Source: SIG587 sp045649505 (GTDB lineage Bacteria; Bacillota; Clostridia; Oscillospirales; Acutalibacteraceae). From it: a DNA stretch of 18,200 bases. The notes beneath the pieces were generated by a model, which saw nothing but the letters and a program-made list of their open reading frames with translations, had not been told where the DNA came from and ran no database searches. The stretch covers positions 1 to 18,200 of the forward strand of contig JAZRQA010000001.1 in the NCBI GenBank assembly GCA_045649505.1, given 5' to 3'. The translations under genes were made by a program, and so were the position numbers. Below, in pieces: positions 1-7,904 of this stretch (position 1 is its first letter; every line of letters starts with the position of its first letter).

Positions 1-751
1 CGGTGCCGAATACCTCACCCCAGGCGCAAACATAAACGCTTTCATCCTCACCAACAGGGGCAACAACGCTTGAGAGAGGTTTAACAGCGGTATCAATTTT
101 TCTGCCAAAGAAAAGTTGTGCGCTCTCAAGGTATACGGGCAGCCCGTCCTTTGGCTTGTAGTCGTATTTTATTTGCGGTTTTTGAGCAAGACGAGCCGTT
201 GCGGGCGCATTTTTCTTTTCAGGCACAACGGGTTTAACGGGTTGCGCCATTATAGGCTGGGGCGGCACAGCCTCATCCTCATTTAAAATTCCTGTAAAGG
301 CAACGATAATATCTATTCCAAAATATTTCTTAATATGCTTTTTTAAAAGATTTTCAAATTTTACTTCACTTATAGTAGTAAAGCCGCCGTATTTCAGCTC
401 TATAATAAGCCTATTACCCTCAAGGTTGTAAACTGCATTGTTAAAATAGCCATTGAGCTGAGGAATTTTACGGCGTATGAGTAAAACTGCATCCTCACAG
501 GCGGCAACGCCGAAGGAAGACACGTCAAATTTAGGCACAAAAACACATTCTTCAAGGTTCAAGCCGTTTTTAAGAGCGCACTCAACCTCGCTTACCGTGT
601 CAAAGGTTATGTATTTATTAAAAAGCGCTTCGAGGGTAAGACTGCGCTTTTGCGAGTCAAGCTCACACCGGTTAAGGGGCACCGATTTAAGCTCGGATAA
701 ATGTATGTCGGGAATGAACTCCCCGAACATATCATAAAAGCTTGATTTCAT
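1..751 (-). CDS. polC: DNA polymerase III alpha subunit, Gram-positive PolC type (N-terminal part, cut by window edge)
   Basis: The reading frame opens at an ATG at 751 and runs off the window at position 1, giving about 250 residues. PolC is the replicative polymerase of low-GC Gram-positives, with a built-in 3'-5' exonuclease. Only the N-terminal domain is visible: it starts MKSSFYDMFGEF, has a Lys-rich stretch around residues 125-140, a Pro/Lys/Ala-rich linker at about 160-185, and ends entering the expected OB-fold with VYVCAWGEVFGT. No polymerase or exonuclease motif is in view. The identification rests on this domain pattern and on the place directly after ispG in the pyrH-to-polC order known from Firmicutes. 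The ATG follows the ispG stop with no gap (TAAATG), and a GGAG lies 9 bases upstream inside ispG, so translation is probably coupled. A family other than PolC is unlikely but cannot be fully excluded from 250 residues. Confidence 0.82.
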   Translation of the reverse strand, partial: MKSSFYDMFGEFIPDIHLSELKSVPLNRCELDSQKRSLTLEALFNKYITFDTVSEVECALKNGLNLEECVFVPKFDVSSFGVAACEDAVLLIRRKIPQLNGYFNNAVYNLEGNRLIIELKYGGFTTISEVKFENLLKKHIKKYFGIDIIVAFTGILNEDEAVPPQPIMAQPVKPVVPEKKNAPATARLAQKPQIKYDYKPKDGLPVYLESAQLFFGRKIDTAVKPLSSVVAPVGEDESVYVCAWGEVFGT

Positions 752-1816
752 TTATTTTAACTCCGTTATTTTTTCAATTTCTTGTGCAAGGGCATCAAGC
801 ATATGCCCTTCCTCAACCTTACGGATTATTTCTCCCTTTTTAAAGAGAATTCCGCAGCCGTCACCTCCTGCAATGCCGATATCCGCCTGACTTGCTTCAC
901 CAGGGCCGTTAACAACACAACCCATAATAGCAACTGTGATGGGGGTTTTTATGTTTTTAAAACGTTCTTTTGCCTTGTTTGCAAGGGTTATTAAATCAAT
1001 TTTTGTTCTGCCGCAGGTGGGGCAGGAAATAAAGGTAATGCCGCTCTTTCTAATGCCTATAGCACTGAGCAGATTTTTTGCCGCCTCGACCTCCTTGACG
1101 GGGTCATCTGTAAGGGAGATACGCAAGGTATCCCCTATGCCGCTCAGCAGTAATCCACCCATAGCAGCACTGGATTTTATTATTGCTTCATCACCAAAGC
1201 CTGCCTCGGTAACGCCTAAATGCAACGGATAGTCACACTGTTTCGCCATAAGGGTATAGGCACCGAACATACAAGCAGGGTTGGAGGATTTAAGCGAAAT
1301 TACAATATCGTCAAAATCAAATTTATTAAGTAGAGATATATGATATTTTGCGCTTTCAACCATAGCGTTAGGCGTTGGAGCGCCGTATTTTGCAAGTATA
1401 TCCTTTTCAAGGGAGCCTGAGTTCACTCCGATTCTTATGGGCACGCCAGCCGACTTACAGCATTTTGCAACAGCGCGTACATTATCGTCACCGCCGATGT
1501 TGCCGGGGTTTATGCGCACCTTATCCACTCCTGCCGCAACGCTTTCAAGGGCTAAACGGTAATCAAAATGGATATCGGCAACAACGGGTATGGATACTTT
1601 CTCCTTTATTGCCGGGATAAGCGCAATGCTTGCCTTATCGGGCACCGATACACGCACTATCTCACAGCCGGCGTTCTGCAGTGCTACAGCCTGCTGAACA
1701 TTCCCCTCAATATTGTGTGAAGGAACGCTGAGCATTGACTGAATAAGAATGGGACAGCCGCCGCCGAGAAATGTGTTTCCTATTTTTATTTTCTTAGTTT
1801 TATCGTGGGTGAACAT
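752..1816 (-). CDS. ispG: 4-hydroxy-3-methylbut-2-enyl diphosphate synthase (IspG/GcpE)
   Basis: IspG is the cytosolic [4Fe-4S] enzyme of the MEP pathway that reductively converts methylerythritol 2,4-cyclodiphosphate to HMBPP. The product is 354 residues, normal for the bacterial two-domain form: a TIM-barrel N-terminal half and a cluster-binding C-terminal half. The cluster ligands are visible as Cys265 and Cys268 (SCPTC) and Cys300 (MGCVVNGPGEA), and Glu307 in that motif is the conserved catalytic glutamate. The frame is open upstream to 1924, but that extension overlaps rseP and is Arg/Tyr-rich and unlike IspG. The ATG at 1816 has AAAGGA about 11 bases upstream and begins MFTHDKTKKIKIGN, the expected N-terminus. 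The gene starts 14 bases after rseP stops and abuts polC. The usual TNT-type loop after QSM reads SVPSH here. Confidence 0.96.
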   Translation of the reverse strand: MFTHDKTKKIKIGNTFLGGGCPILIQSMLSVPSHNIEGNVQQAVALQNAGCEIVRVSVPDKASIALIPAIKEKVSIPVVADIHFDYRLALESVAAGVDKVRINPGNIGGDDNVRAVAKCCKSAGVPIRIGVNSGSLEKDILAKYGAPTPNAMVESAKYHISLLNKFDFDDIVISLKSSNPACMFGAYTLMAKQCDYPLHLGVTEAGFGDEAIIKSSAAMGGLLLSGIGDTLRISLTDDPVKEVEAAKNLLSAIGIRKSGITFISCPTCGRTKIDLITLANKAKERFKNIKTPITVAIMGCVVNGPGEASQADIGIAGGDGCGILFKKGEIIRKVEEGHMLDALAQEIEKITELK

Positions 1817-1830
1817 AGTTTTTTCATCCT

Positions 1831-2868
1831 TTAAAAAATAAGTGTCCAGATATCTTTTGCGGTAATAATAAGCATAAGCCCTATAAGCAGAGCGAAGCCG
1901 ACGCCGTGGATAATGCCCTCCCATTTAGCGGGAACGGGCTTTTTAAATATCATTTCAAAGATAATAAATAAAATTCTGCCGCCGTCAAGAGCGGGAATAG
2001 GAAGGAGATTGAATATGCCAAGGTTTACCGTTATAAGGGCAATAATAGGAAGAATATTCTTAAGGCTTTGCTTGGCAGCATTGCCAATAGCGACGGTAAC
2101 ACCTACAGGGCCTGACATTGCACTTATTCCGTATTTTCCAGAAATAAGGTCTATAAGCGAAAACCAAATAACACGGCAGTAGGATATTGTTGTGTTAATT
2201 GTTTGCGTAACATAGTTACCGAAGGTTTTCTTTATCGGAGCAACATAGAAATCCACCGTGAGGTAAGAGATGCCGTCAGCCTGTTCGCTTTCGAATTTAA
2301 CATCGTCGAGCTTCACCTTTTCGCCGTTTCGCTTTACTACCATATCAACAGTAGAGTCCTTAACGCCTGTAAAGGCATAGGAAAGGTCATAGGTAGTAAA
2401 TATCTTTCTACCGTCAACGCCTACTATGGTGTCGCCCTCCATAAGTCCGTAACTAGAACTTACCGCATTTTCACGAAACTGCGAAACAGTAGTAGAGGCA
2501 AAATGCTCACCCGGAGCTAAAATAATTGCAACAATTATTAGACCGAATATAAGATTAAATATTGCACCCGCGGCAACTATTATAAGACGGCGCCAAGGTC
2601 TCTTTTTACAGAAAGCCCTCTCGTCGGCACTTTCCTCATCCTCGCCCTCCATAGCGCAATATCCGCCAAGAGGTATTAAATTAACCTTATAGTGAGTTTC
2701 CTTGCCCTTTATCCCAAAAAGCTTCGGGCCAAAGCCTACGGCGAATTCATTAACCCTTACACCTAAAAGCTTTGCGGCAATAAAATGTCCGAATTCGTGT
2801 ATTATTATAAGCACTAAAAAAAGGAGCACAGCCACAAGGTACGGCCAAATATTATTCCAAATTTCCAT
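1831..2868 (-). CDS. rseP: RIP metalloprotease RseP (site-2 protease)
   Basis: A membrane-embedded zinc protease that cuts membrane-anchored regulators such as anti-sigma factors and clears signal peptide remnants. The 345-residue product has the zinc motif HEFGH at residues 24-28 in the first membrane helix, the following GVRVNEFAVGFGPKLF segment typical of the family, a single PDZ-like domain at roughly 120-205, and the second catalytic motif PALDGG (Asp295) in a C-terminal hydrophobic helix. Length matches Bacillus RasP/YluC-type proteins. The ATG at 2868 has GAGG six bases upstream. It sits 12 bases after dxr and 14 before ispG, the usual dxr-rseP order. Its substrates cannot be inferred from this window. 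Confidence 0.95.
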   Translation of the reverse strand: MEIWNNIWPYLVAVLLFLVLIIIHEFGHFIAAKLLGVRVNEFAVGFGPKLFGIKGKETHYKVNLIPLGGYCAMEGEDEESADERAFCKKRPWRRLIIVAAGAIFNLIFGLIIVAIILAPGEHFASTTVSQFRENAVSSSYGLMEGDTIVGVDGRKIFTTYDLSYAFTGVKDSTVDMVVKRNGEKVKLDDVKFESEQADGISYLTVDFYVAPIKKTFGNYVTQTINTTISYCRVIWFSLIDLISGKYGISAMSGPVGVTVAIGNAAKQSLKNILPIIALITVNLGIFNLLPIPALDGGRILFIIFEMIFKKPVPAKWEGIIHGVGFALLIGLMLIITAKDIWTLIF

Positions 2869-2880
2869 ACGAAACCTCGA

Positions 2881-4026
2881 TTAGTTATTATAGTTTGTCA
2901 GTACATATTCCCGTGCTGCCCTATCGGCCGCAAAAACATCCTCAAGTGTATAATTTTCCCCTGCTTTTTGATTTAATGCCGCCGCCTCAACCAGCTCGGC
3001 AATTTTCAAAAATTCAATTTTTTCTTCTAAAAACAACCTTACCGCCTCCTCGTTAGCACCGTTTGCCGCCGCGGGACGAAGGCCGCCCGCATTTATGGCA
3101 TCAATACAAACCTGAAGGCATCTAAAAGTCTCGGTGTCGGGACGCTCAAAGGTCAGAGTTCCTATATCCGCAAGACTTAATTTCTCAAAGGCATAGTCTG
3201 CCCTTTCGGGGTATGTCAGAGCATACTGAATGGGTAAACGCATATCGGGTGTACCCAACTGACCGATAACGGCACCGTCACACAGTTCAACTGCCGAATG
3301 AAGAATACTTTGCTTGTGCACAAGCACCTCAATATCCTTTGCGGGCAGACCGAAAAGGTGCACCGCCTCAATAACCTCAAGACCCTTATTCATAAGGGTA
3401 GCAGAATCTATGGTGATTTTTGCTCCCATAGACCAGTTAGGGTGCTTTAGTGCCTGTGCAGGAGTAACACCTATAAGCTCATCCCTTGTTTTTCCGTAAA
3501 AGGGACCGCCCGATGCGGTTAAAAGTATTTTTTTAAGGGAGCCCTGAGGCGCACCCTGAAGGGACTGAAATATTGCGGAATGCTCACTGTCTACAGGAAG
3601 TATTTTTATGCCCTTTCTTTTAGCGAGGTCCATAACAAGATGACCGCCTGTTACAAGGGTTTCCTTATTGGCAAGAGCAAGCTGCTTACCCGCAGTAAGC
3701 GCGCAAACTGTAGGTTTAAGACCCGCAATACCCACAATGGCATTGAGCACAATATCACCCATGCCCTGTGCTACCTCACAAACACCCTGTATACCCGAAA
3801 GCACGCGTATACAGGTATCTGCAAGACGAATTTTAAGCTCTGCTGCCGCCTTTTCGTCGAAAAGGGCAACGGTTACGGGATTAAACTGTCTTGCCTGATT
3901 TTCAAGCAGTTCGACATTACTGCCTGCGGCAAGACCTGTTACTTTCCACCCGTTTTGCTTTGCAACCTGAAGTGCCTGAACACCTATCGAGCCTGTCGAG
4001 CCTAATATAACAAGATTTTTATTCAT
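2881..4026 (-). CDS. dxr: 1-deoxy-D-xylulose 5-phosphate reductoisomerase
   Basis: Dxr (IspC) carries out the committed step of the MEP isoprenoid pathway, converting DXP to 2-C-methyl-D-erythritol 4-phosphate with NADPH and a divalent metal. The 381-residue protein has the NADPH-binding loop GSTGSIG at 9-15, LANKETLV around 118-125, the metal ligands in DSEHS (Asp146, Glu148) and Glu217 in LMNKGLEVIEA, plus ASGGPF (171-176) and HPNWSMG (195-201). All expected catalytic residues are present. The start codon overlaps the end of cdsA by four bases (ATGA), so reinitiation is likely. With ispG two genes downstream, this operon carries two steps of the same pathway. Confidence 0.97.
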   Translation of the reverse strand: MNKNLVILGSTGSIGVQALQVAKQNGWKVTGLAAGSNVELLENQARQFNPVTVALFDEKAAAELKIRLADTCIRVLSGIQGVCEVAQGMGDIVLNAIVGIAGLKPTVCALTAGKQLALANKETLVTGGHLVMDLAKRKGIKILPVDSEHSAIFQSLQGAPQGSLKKILLTASGGPFYGKTRDELIGVTPAQALKHPNWSMGAKITIDSATLMNKGLEVIEAVHLFGLPAKDIEVLVHKQSILHSAVELCDGAVIGQLGTPDMRLPIQYALTYPERADYAFEKLSLADIGTLTFERPDTETFRCLQVCIDAINAGGLRPAAANGANEEAVRLFLEEKIEFLKIAELVEAAALNQKAGENYTLEDVFAADRAAREYVLTNYNN

Positions 4027-4895
4027 ATCAATATTCCTAACCGACTGAACAGCATAAGGCAGGGAGAAATAAGCAGCACACTGTCAAGCCTATCCATAAT
4101 ACCACCGTGACCCGGAATAAGATTACCGAAATCCTTTATACCTGTACTTCGTTTTATTGCAGAGGCGAAAAGGTCACCTATCATACCGATAATACAGAAT
4201 ATAGGTGTTACCATAAGCCACCTAACAAGGCTATAGTTGTAACCGCCTATTTTATTATAAAGAATAACTATAATTGCAGTGGCGACAAGGGAGAATATTA
4301 CGCCGCCGATACTTCCCTCAATAGTCTTTTTAGGGCTAATAATGGGGGCAAGTTTGTGTCTGCCAATTTTTCTTCCCACAAAATAACCGCCCATATCGCA
4401 CATACAGGCAAAGTTAAAGATAAGGAAGAAGCCGAAAAGGTGCCCGAAATTGCCTAAAAGATATTCGATACCGTTAAAGGCAAAGCCCAAAACCACGGGG
4501 ACGGTAAAAGAAACGGCAATTTCCTTGAATCCAAAGGTATTATGCCTGAAAAGGGAAATAATTATTACACCAAGCATATAAATTGCGGTTATTGCCGTTA
4601 CTGTAAATGAGGATAAGGTGTTATAGTAAGAGGACAGCGCATGCGCAGTATATGCAGGCCCGAAAAATACTATGTAACCCGAATAGGCAAACTTAATAAC
4701 AACCGCATAAAGCATACCCCAGATAAGCGCAAATATATCCCTTACGCTACCTGTATTCCACATTACCTCATAAACACACACCGCGGTTAAAAGGGCAAGA
4801 AAAACCGTGAAAATCAAAGGAACTATACTGCCGAGAATAAGCACTCCAACAACTATAGCAGCCATAACTATACCTGAAATAACACGCTCTTTCAT
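4023..4895 (-). CDS. cdsA: phosphatidate cytidylyltransferase (CDP-diglyceride synthase)
   Basis: CdsA is an integral membrane enzyme that makes CDP-diacylglycerol from phosphatidic acid and CTP, the branch point for membrane phospholipids. The 290-residue product is hydrophobic, with about eight probable membrane helices, and carries the family signature near its C-terminus at 245-271: SAIKRSTGIKDF, then PGHGGIMDRLDS, with the conserved Lys-Asp and Asp-Arg-x-Asp residues intact. The N-terminal 20 residues form a hydrophobic helix rather than a cleaved signal. The ATG at 4895 shares one base with the uppS stop (TAATG) and the 3' end overlaps dxr by four bases, so uppS, cdsA and dxr are tightly coupled. 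Confidence 0.96.
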   Translation of the reverse strand: MKERVISGIVMAAIVVGVLILGSIVPLIFTVFLALLTAVCVYEVMWNTGSVRDIFALIWGMLYAVVIKFAYSGYIVFFGPAYTAHALSSYYNTLSSFTVTAITAIYMLGVIIISLFRHNTFGFKEIAVSFTVPVVLGFAFNGIEYLLGNFGHLFGFFLIFNFACMCDMGGYFVGRKIGRHKLAPIISPKKTIEGSIGGVIFSLVATAIIVILYNKIGGYNYSLVRWLMVTPIFCIIGMIGDLFASAIKRSTGIKDFGNLIPGHGGIMDRLDSVLLISPCLMLFSRLGILI

Positions 4896-5617
4896 TACTT
4901 GCTCAATCCTCCCATTCGGCGGTCTCTGCCATTATATGCATCAATAGCCGCTTCTAAATGCTTAGGTTTGAAATCTGGCCAAAGCACATTTGAATACCAA
5001 AACTCGGAATATGCCGCCTGCCAGATAAGGAAATTAGAAAGGCGGTATTCGCCGCTGGGTCTTATAATAAGATCGGGGTCGGGCACATTTTCCATATAAA
5101 GGTGCGAGGAAATAAGCGCCTCGTTCACTTCATCTGCCGAGGTGCCCTGCTCTATTATTTGGCGAACAGCGTGGGTGATTTCATCCCTACCGCCGTAGTT
5201 TACCGCCATAAACACGGTAAGCCCCGAAGCCTCATCGGAATCCCTTTCGGCTTTTTGCATCAGAGTTTGAATATCCTCAGGCAACGCCTTTAAATCTCCG
5301 ATAAAGCGCAGCTTTATATTCTCTGCCTTGAAATTCACCGAATCCTTTAAGTAGCCGCGAAGCAGGTCCATAATGGCGTTCACCTCTGACTCGGGGCGTT
5401 TCCAGTTCTCGGTAGAAAAGGCATAGACCGTGAGATATTTTATTCCTATTTTATTGCAGTATCGGGCAATGGTTTTAAAGTTCTCACTGCCTGCTACATG
5501 GCCCGCGGTACGCGGAAGCATACGCTTTTTCGCCCAACGGCCGTTGCCGTCCATTATAATAGCAATATGAACGGGGAGTTTGCGCTCCCCGTTTTGTTTT
5601 TTGCGAAATAAACCCAA
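4895..5617 (-). CDS. uppS: isoprenyl transferase / undecaprenyl diphosphate synthase
   Basis: A cis-prenyltransferase that extends farnesyl diphosphate with isopentenyl diphosphate to make the C55 lipid carrier used for peptidoglycan and other wall polymers. The 240-residue protein shows IIMDGNGRWAKKR, with catalytic Asp23 and the diphosphate-binding GNGRW, then AFSTENWKRP (66-75) and the C-terminal RPSGEYRLSNFLIWQ block (186-200). The start codon is TTG at 5617, preceded by AGGGTG with a spacing of about seven bases. No in-frame ATG lies between the frr stop and Met22, and Met22 belongs to the active-site motif, so TTG is the only sensible start. The gene starts 11 bases after frr and overlaps cdsA by one base. 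Confidence 0.96.
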   Translation of the reverse strand: MGLFRKKQNGERKLPVHIAIIMDGNGRWAKKRMLPRTAGHVAGSENFKTIARYCNKIGIKYLTVYAFSTENWKRPESEVNAIMDLLRGYLKDSVNFKAENIKLRFIGDLKALPEDIQTLMQKAERDSDEASGLTVFMAVNYGGRDEITHAVRQIIEQGTSADEVNEALISSHLYMENVPDPDLIIRPSGEYRLSNFLIWQAAYSEFWYSNVLWPDFKPKHLEAAIDAYNGRDRRMGGLSK

Positions 5618-5628
5618 TTTACTTCACC

Positions 5629-6183
5629 CTAAATAGACATAATTTCCTTTTCCTTGGCTGCCGCAAGGTCATCAATCTCTTTACAGAACTTATCGGTAAC
5701 GGTCTGAATCTTCTTCTCGCCGTTTGCCTGATCGTCCTCGGTTATTTCGTTAGCCTTTTTCATAGCCTTTAATTTTTCAATAGCGTCACGGCGAACCGAA
5801 CGAACGGCTACCTTACTGTCCTCAGCCATTTTGCGTACATCCTTAACGATGTCCTTTCTTCTTTCCTCTGTGAGAGGGGGGAAAGTAAGGCGGATAACGC
5901 GACCGTCATTCTGAGGGTTGATGCCGATATCGGAGGTCTGAATAGCCTTTTCAATATCCTTTAATGTTGTAGCATCCCAGGGCTGAATCTGCAGAGTTCT
6001 GGGATCGGGAACCGAAACTGCCGCCATCTGCTGAATCGGGGTGGGTGTACCGTAATACTCAACAAGGACCTTATCGAGCACAGCGGCGTTAGCTCTGCCT
6101 GCTCTTACTGCGCCAAAGTCTCTATCAAGCGCGGCAAGGGTCTTATCCATTTTTGCTTCGGTTGCTTTAATAAGTTCGTTCAT
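5629..6183 (-). CDS. frr: ribosome recycling factor
   Basis: RRF acts with EF-G to split the post-termination ribosome. The 184-residue product is the standard length and collinear with the family: an N-terminal helix with LDRDFGAVRAGRANAAVLD (residues 18-36), the central VPDPRTLQIQPWD segment, the LTEERRKDIVKDVRKMAE helix and a long C-terminal coiled-coil helix. The ATG at 6183 has AGAGG nine bases upstream. It starts 24 bases after pyrH and is followed 11 bases later by uppS, the canonical pyrH-frr-uppS order. It ends in TAG. Nothing is unusual in the protein. Confidence 0.97.
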   Translation of the reverse strand: MNELIKATEAKMDKTLAALDRDFGAVRAGRANAAVLDKVLVEYYGTPTPIQQMAAVSVPDPRTLQIQPWDATTLKDIEKAIQTSDIGINPQNDGRVIRLTFPPLTEERRKDIVKDVRKMAEDSKVAVRSVRRDAIEKLKAMKKANEITEDDQANGEKKIQTVTDKFCKEIDDLAAAKEKEIMSI

Positions 6184-6207
6184 AGTCAGTATCCTCTCTG
6201 TATATGT

Positions 6208-6912
6208 TTATTTAACAGTTGTGCCGATATGCTCACCTGTCATAGCTTTTACAATATTTTCGGGCTGATTTAAATTAAATACAAGTATTTCAATGCCGTT
6301 ATCCATACAAAGGGATGCGGCGGTGCTGTCCATGACGTGCAGTCCGCGACTGAGCACATCCTTATGGGTAAGGGTATCAAACTTTTTAGCATCAGGGTTA
6401 GTTTTGGGGTCACTGTCATAAACGCCGTCAACATTGGTGGCTTTAAATATTACATCGGCATCAATTTCAGCCGCGCGTAAAGCCGCTGCGGTATCTGTTG
6501 AGAAGAAGGGGTTTCCCGTTCCGCAACCGAATACCACTACCCTACCCTTTTCAAGGTGGCGCACAGCCTTGTTACGAATATACGGCTCGGCTATCTGGCG
6601 CATTTCAATAGCGGTCTGCACCCTGACATTAAGGCCCACCTGCTCGAGCCCATCGGCAAGGCCTAAGGAATTGATAACCGTTGCAAGCATTCCCATATGG
6701 TCGGCACGGGTGCGGTCCATTTTACCGCTTGAACGGCCGCGCCAGAAGTTGCCGCCGCCCACAACTATAGCGACCTCAACTCCCATATCAACGCAAATTT
6801 TAATCTGCTCACAGACCTTAAGCACCGTATCAAAATCAATACCCGTTTTCTTTTCGCCCGCAAGGGCTTCTCCTGAGAGCTTTATAAGCACGCGTTTATA
6901 TTTAGGTTCCAT
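6208..6912 (-). CDS. pyrH: UMP kinase
   Basis: PyrH phosphorylates UMP to UDP, feeding pyrimidine nucleotides for RNA, DNA and UDP-sugar synthesis. The 234-residue protein belongs to the amino acid kinase fold. KLSGEAL is at 11-17, GGGNFWRG at 52-59, the Met-Gly-Met segment of the UMP site follows, and GCGTGNPFFSTDTAAALRA in the middle is the nucleotide-binding loop, with VDGVYDSDPK after it. The ATG at 6912 has AAAGGA nine bases upstream. It is the first gene of an eight-gene unit behind the promoter at 6954-6982. The rpsB and tsf genes that often precede pyrH in Firmicutes are absent; a membrane protein gene lies there instead. Confidence 0.97.
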   Translation of the reverse strand: MEPKYKRVLIKLSGEALAGEKKTGIDFDTVLKVCEQIKICVDMGVEVAIVVGGGNFWRGRSSGKMDRTRADHMGMLATVINSLGLADGLEQVGLNVRVQTAIEMRQIAEPYIRNKAVRHLEKGRVVVFGCGTGNPFFSTDTAAALRAAEIDADVIFKATNVDGVYDSDPKTNPDAKKFDTLTHKDVLSRGLHVMDSTAASLCMDNGIEILVFNLNQPENIVKAMTGEHIGTTVK

Positions 6913-6953
6913 TTTTTATCGTCCTTTCGGTAGATATATTTATATACATTATC

Positions 6954-6982
6954 ATTTTACCTAAAAAAGGTGATAAAGTCAA
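6954..6982 (-). promoter_or_regulatory. sigma-A promoter of the pyrH operon
   Basis: Read on the minus strand, TTGACT (6977-6982) and TAAAAT (6954-6959) are separated by exactly 17 bases, close to the vegetative consensus. Transcription would start near 6947, leaving a leader of about 35 bases that contains the AAAGGA site of pyrH. It lies in the 92-base gap between the upstream gene's TAG stop and pyrH. I see no hairpin terminator between that stop and this promoter. Confidence 0.85.
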
Positions 6983-7004
6983 TCGGATATTATAAAAAGA
7001 CCTA

Positions 7005-7856
7005 CTATTTTATTTTAAATCCTTCGCCAAGTATCTCACCCGCCTCGCAAACTATTATAAAAGCCTTATTGTCTACAGTATGGATTATTCTGCGCACGGC
7101 GCTAACCTCGTGTTTGCGCACAGCACAAAAAATCATTCCTGACGCCTTTCCCGTATATGCGCCCCTTGAGGGGAGCACGGTAACTCCCCTGCTAAGTTCC
7201 TTCATAATACCGTTTGCAATTTCTTGCGTATTAAGGCTTACAGCAAATATCAATTTACCGCTGTCGGCACCGTATAGCAGTCCGTCCACAACACGAGAGG
7301 AGGCATATAATGCCACAACGGAATACAACGCGCTTGATATATCACCGTAAACGGTGGCAGTAAGGGCAACAACCAGCATATCGGAAATCAGAACACACCG
7401 CCCCACCGATATATGGGCAAACCGTGCATTTATCAGCTTTGCGGCAATATCGGTACCACCCGTTGTTGCACCGCGAAGCAGAACGGTACCAAGCCCCAAT
7501 CCAAGAAGCACACCGCCGAATATTGCGGCAAGGATTCCCTCTAAATGTATTTTGGGAACGAATAATGTGACAAGGTCAAGAAGTAGTGATGAAATAGTTG
7601 TTGCGGCGGCAGTGCGGGCAATAAACGTCATACCAAACTTTAAAAAGCCTAAAATCAAAAGGGGTATATTGAGCACCAACGCGGTCATACCAATTGGCAA
7701 TGAAAAAAGATAATTTAAAACAGTGGCAACGCCCGTTATTCCTCCGGGCGAGATATGCGCCGGTGCAAGAACACAGGTAATGGCAAAGGAATAGACGAAA
7801 CTGCCCAGAGTGAAATAAAGGGTATCGGTAACAATGCGCTTGATTTTATTTTTCAT
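7005..7856 (-). CDS. YitT family membrane protein with C-terminal DUF2179 domain
   Basis: The product is an integral membrane protein of 283 residues. The N-terminal two thirds hold about five hydrophobic segments with family features such as SPGGITGVATVLNYL and LLRGATTGGTDIAAK. The last 80 residues form a soluble domain containing RGVTVLPSRGAYTGK and ending GEILGEGF, the DUF2179 pattern. The biochemical role of the YitT family is not settled, so no substrate is given. The frame is open to a TTG at 7874, but that lies in the upstream terminator; the ATG at 7856 has AAGGAG five bases before it and is preferred. The gene begins just past the mrnC terminator and no good promoter lies in between. 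A TATAAT at 7929-7934 inside mrnC lacks a good -35 box, so read-through or a weak promoter must serve it. It ends in tandem TAG codons. Confidence 0.9.
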   Translation of the reverse strand: MKNKIKRIVTDTLYFTLGSFVYSFAITCVLAPAHISPGGITGVATVLNYLFSLPIGMTALVLNIPLLILGFLKFGMTFIARTAAATTISSLLLDLVTLFVPKIHLEGILAAIFGGVLLGLGLGTVLLRGATTGGTDIAAKLINARFAHISVGRCVLISDMLVVALTATVYGDISSALYSVVALYASSRVVDGLLYGADSGKLIFAVSLNTQEIANGIMKELSRGVTVLPSRGAYTGKASGMIFCAVRKHEVSAVRRIIHTVDNKAFIIVCEAGEILGEGFKIK

Positions 7857-7872
7857 AAAGGCTCCTTGCAAC

Positions 7873-7904
7873 AAAAAAATAGATGTCGGAAAACCGACAT
7901 CTAT
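7873..7904 (-). terminator. intrinsic terminator after mrnC
   Basis: A perfect 11-base-pair stem (7879-7889 with 7894-7904, core AGATGTCGG/CCGACATCT) closes a four-base loop. On the minus strand it is followed by seven U residues (7873-7879 complement). The mrnC stop codon (7901-7903) lies inside the upstream arm of the stem. Confidence 0.88.

Noticed and set aside
1817..1924. N-terminal extension of IspG by 36 residues
   Set aside because: It overlaps the end of rseP, is Arg/Tyr-rich and unlike IspG; the ATG at 1816 has a proper ribosome binding site.
3580..4005. Open frame of 141 codons on the plus strand opposite dxr
   Set aside because: Antisense to a well-conserved enzyme gene, with no domain and no supporting promoter.
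6434..6964. Open frame of 176 codons on the plus strand opposite pyrH
   Set aside because: Its composition mirrors the pyrH codons, it has no recognisable domain, and it runs across the pyrH promoter.
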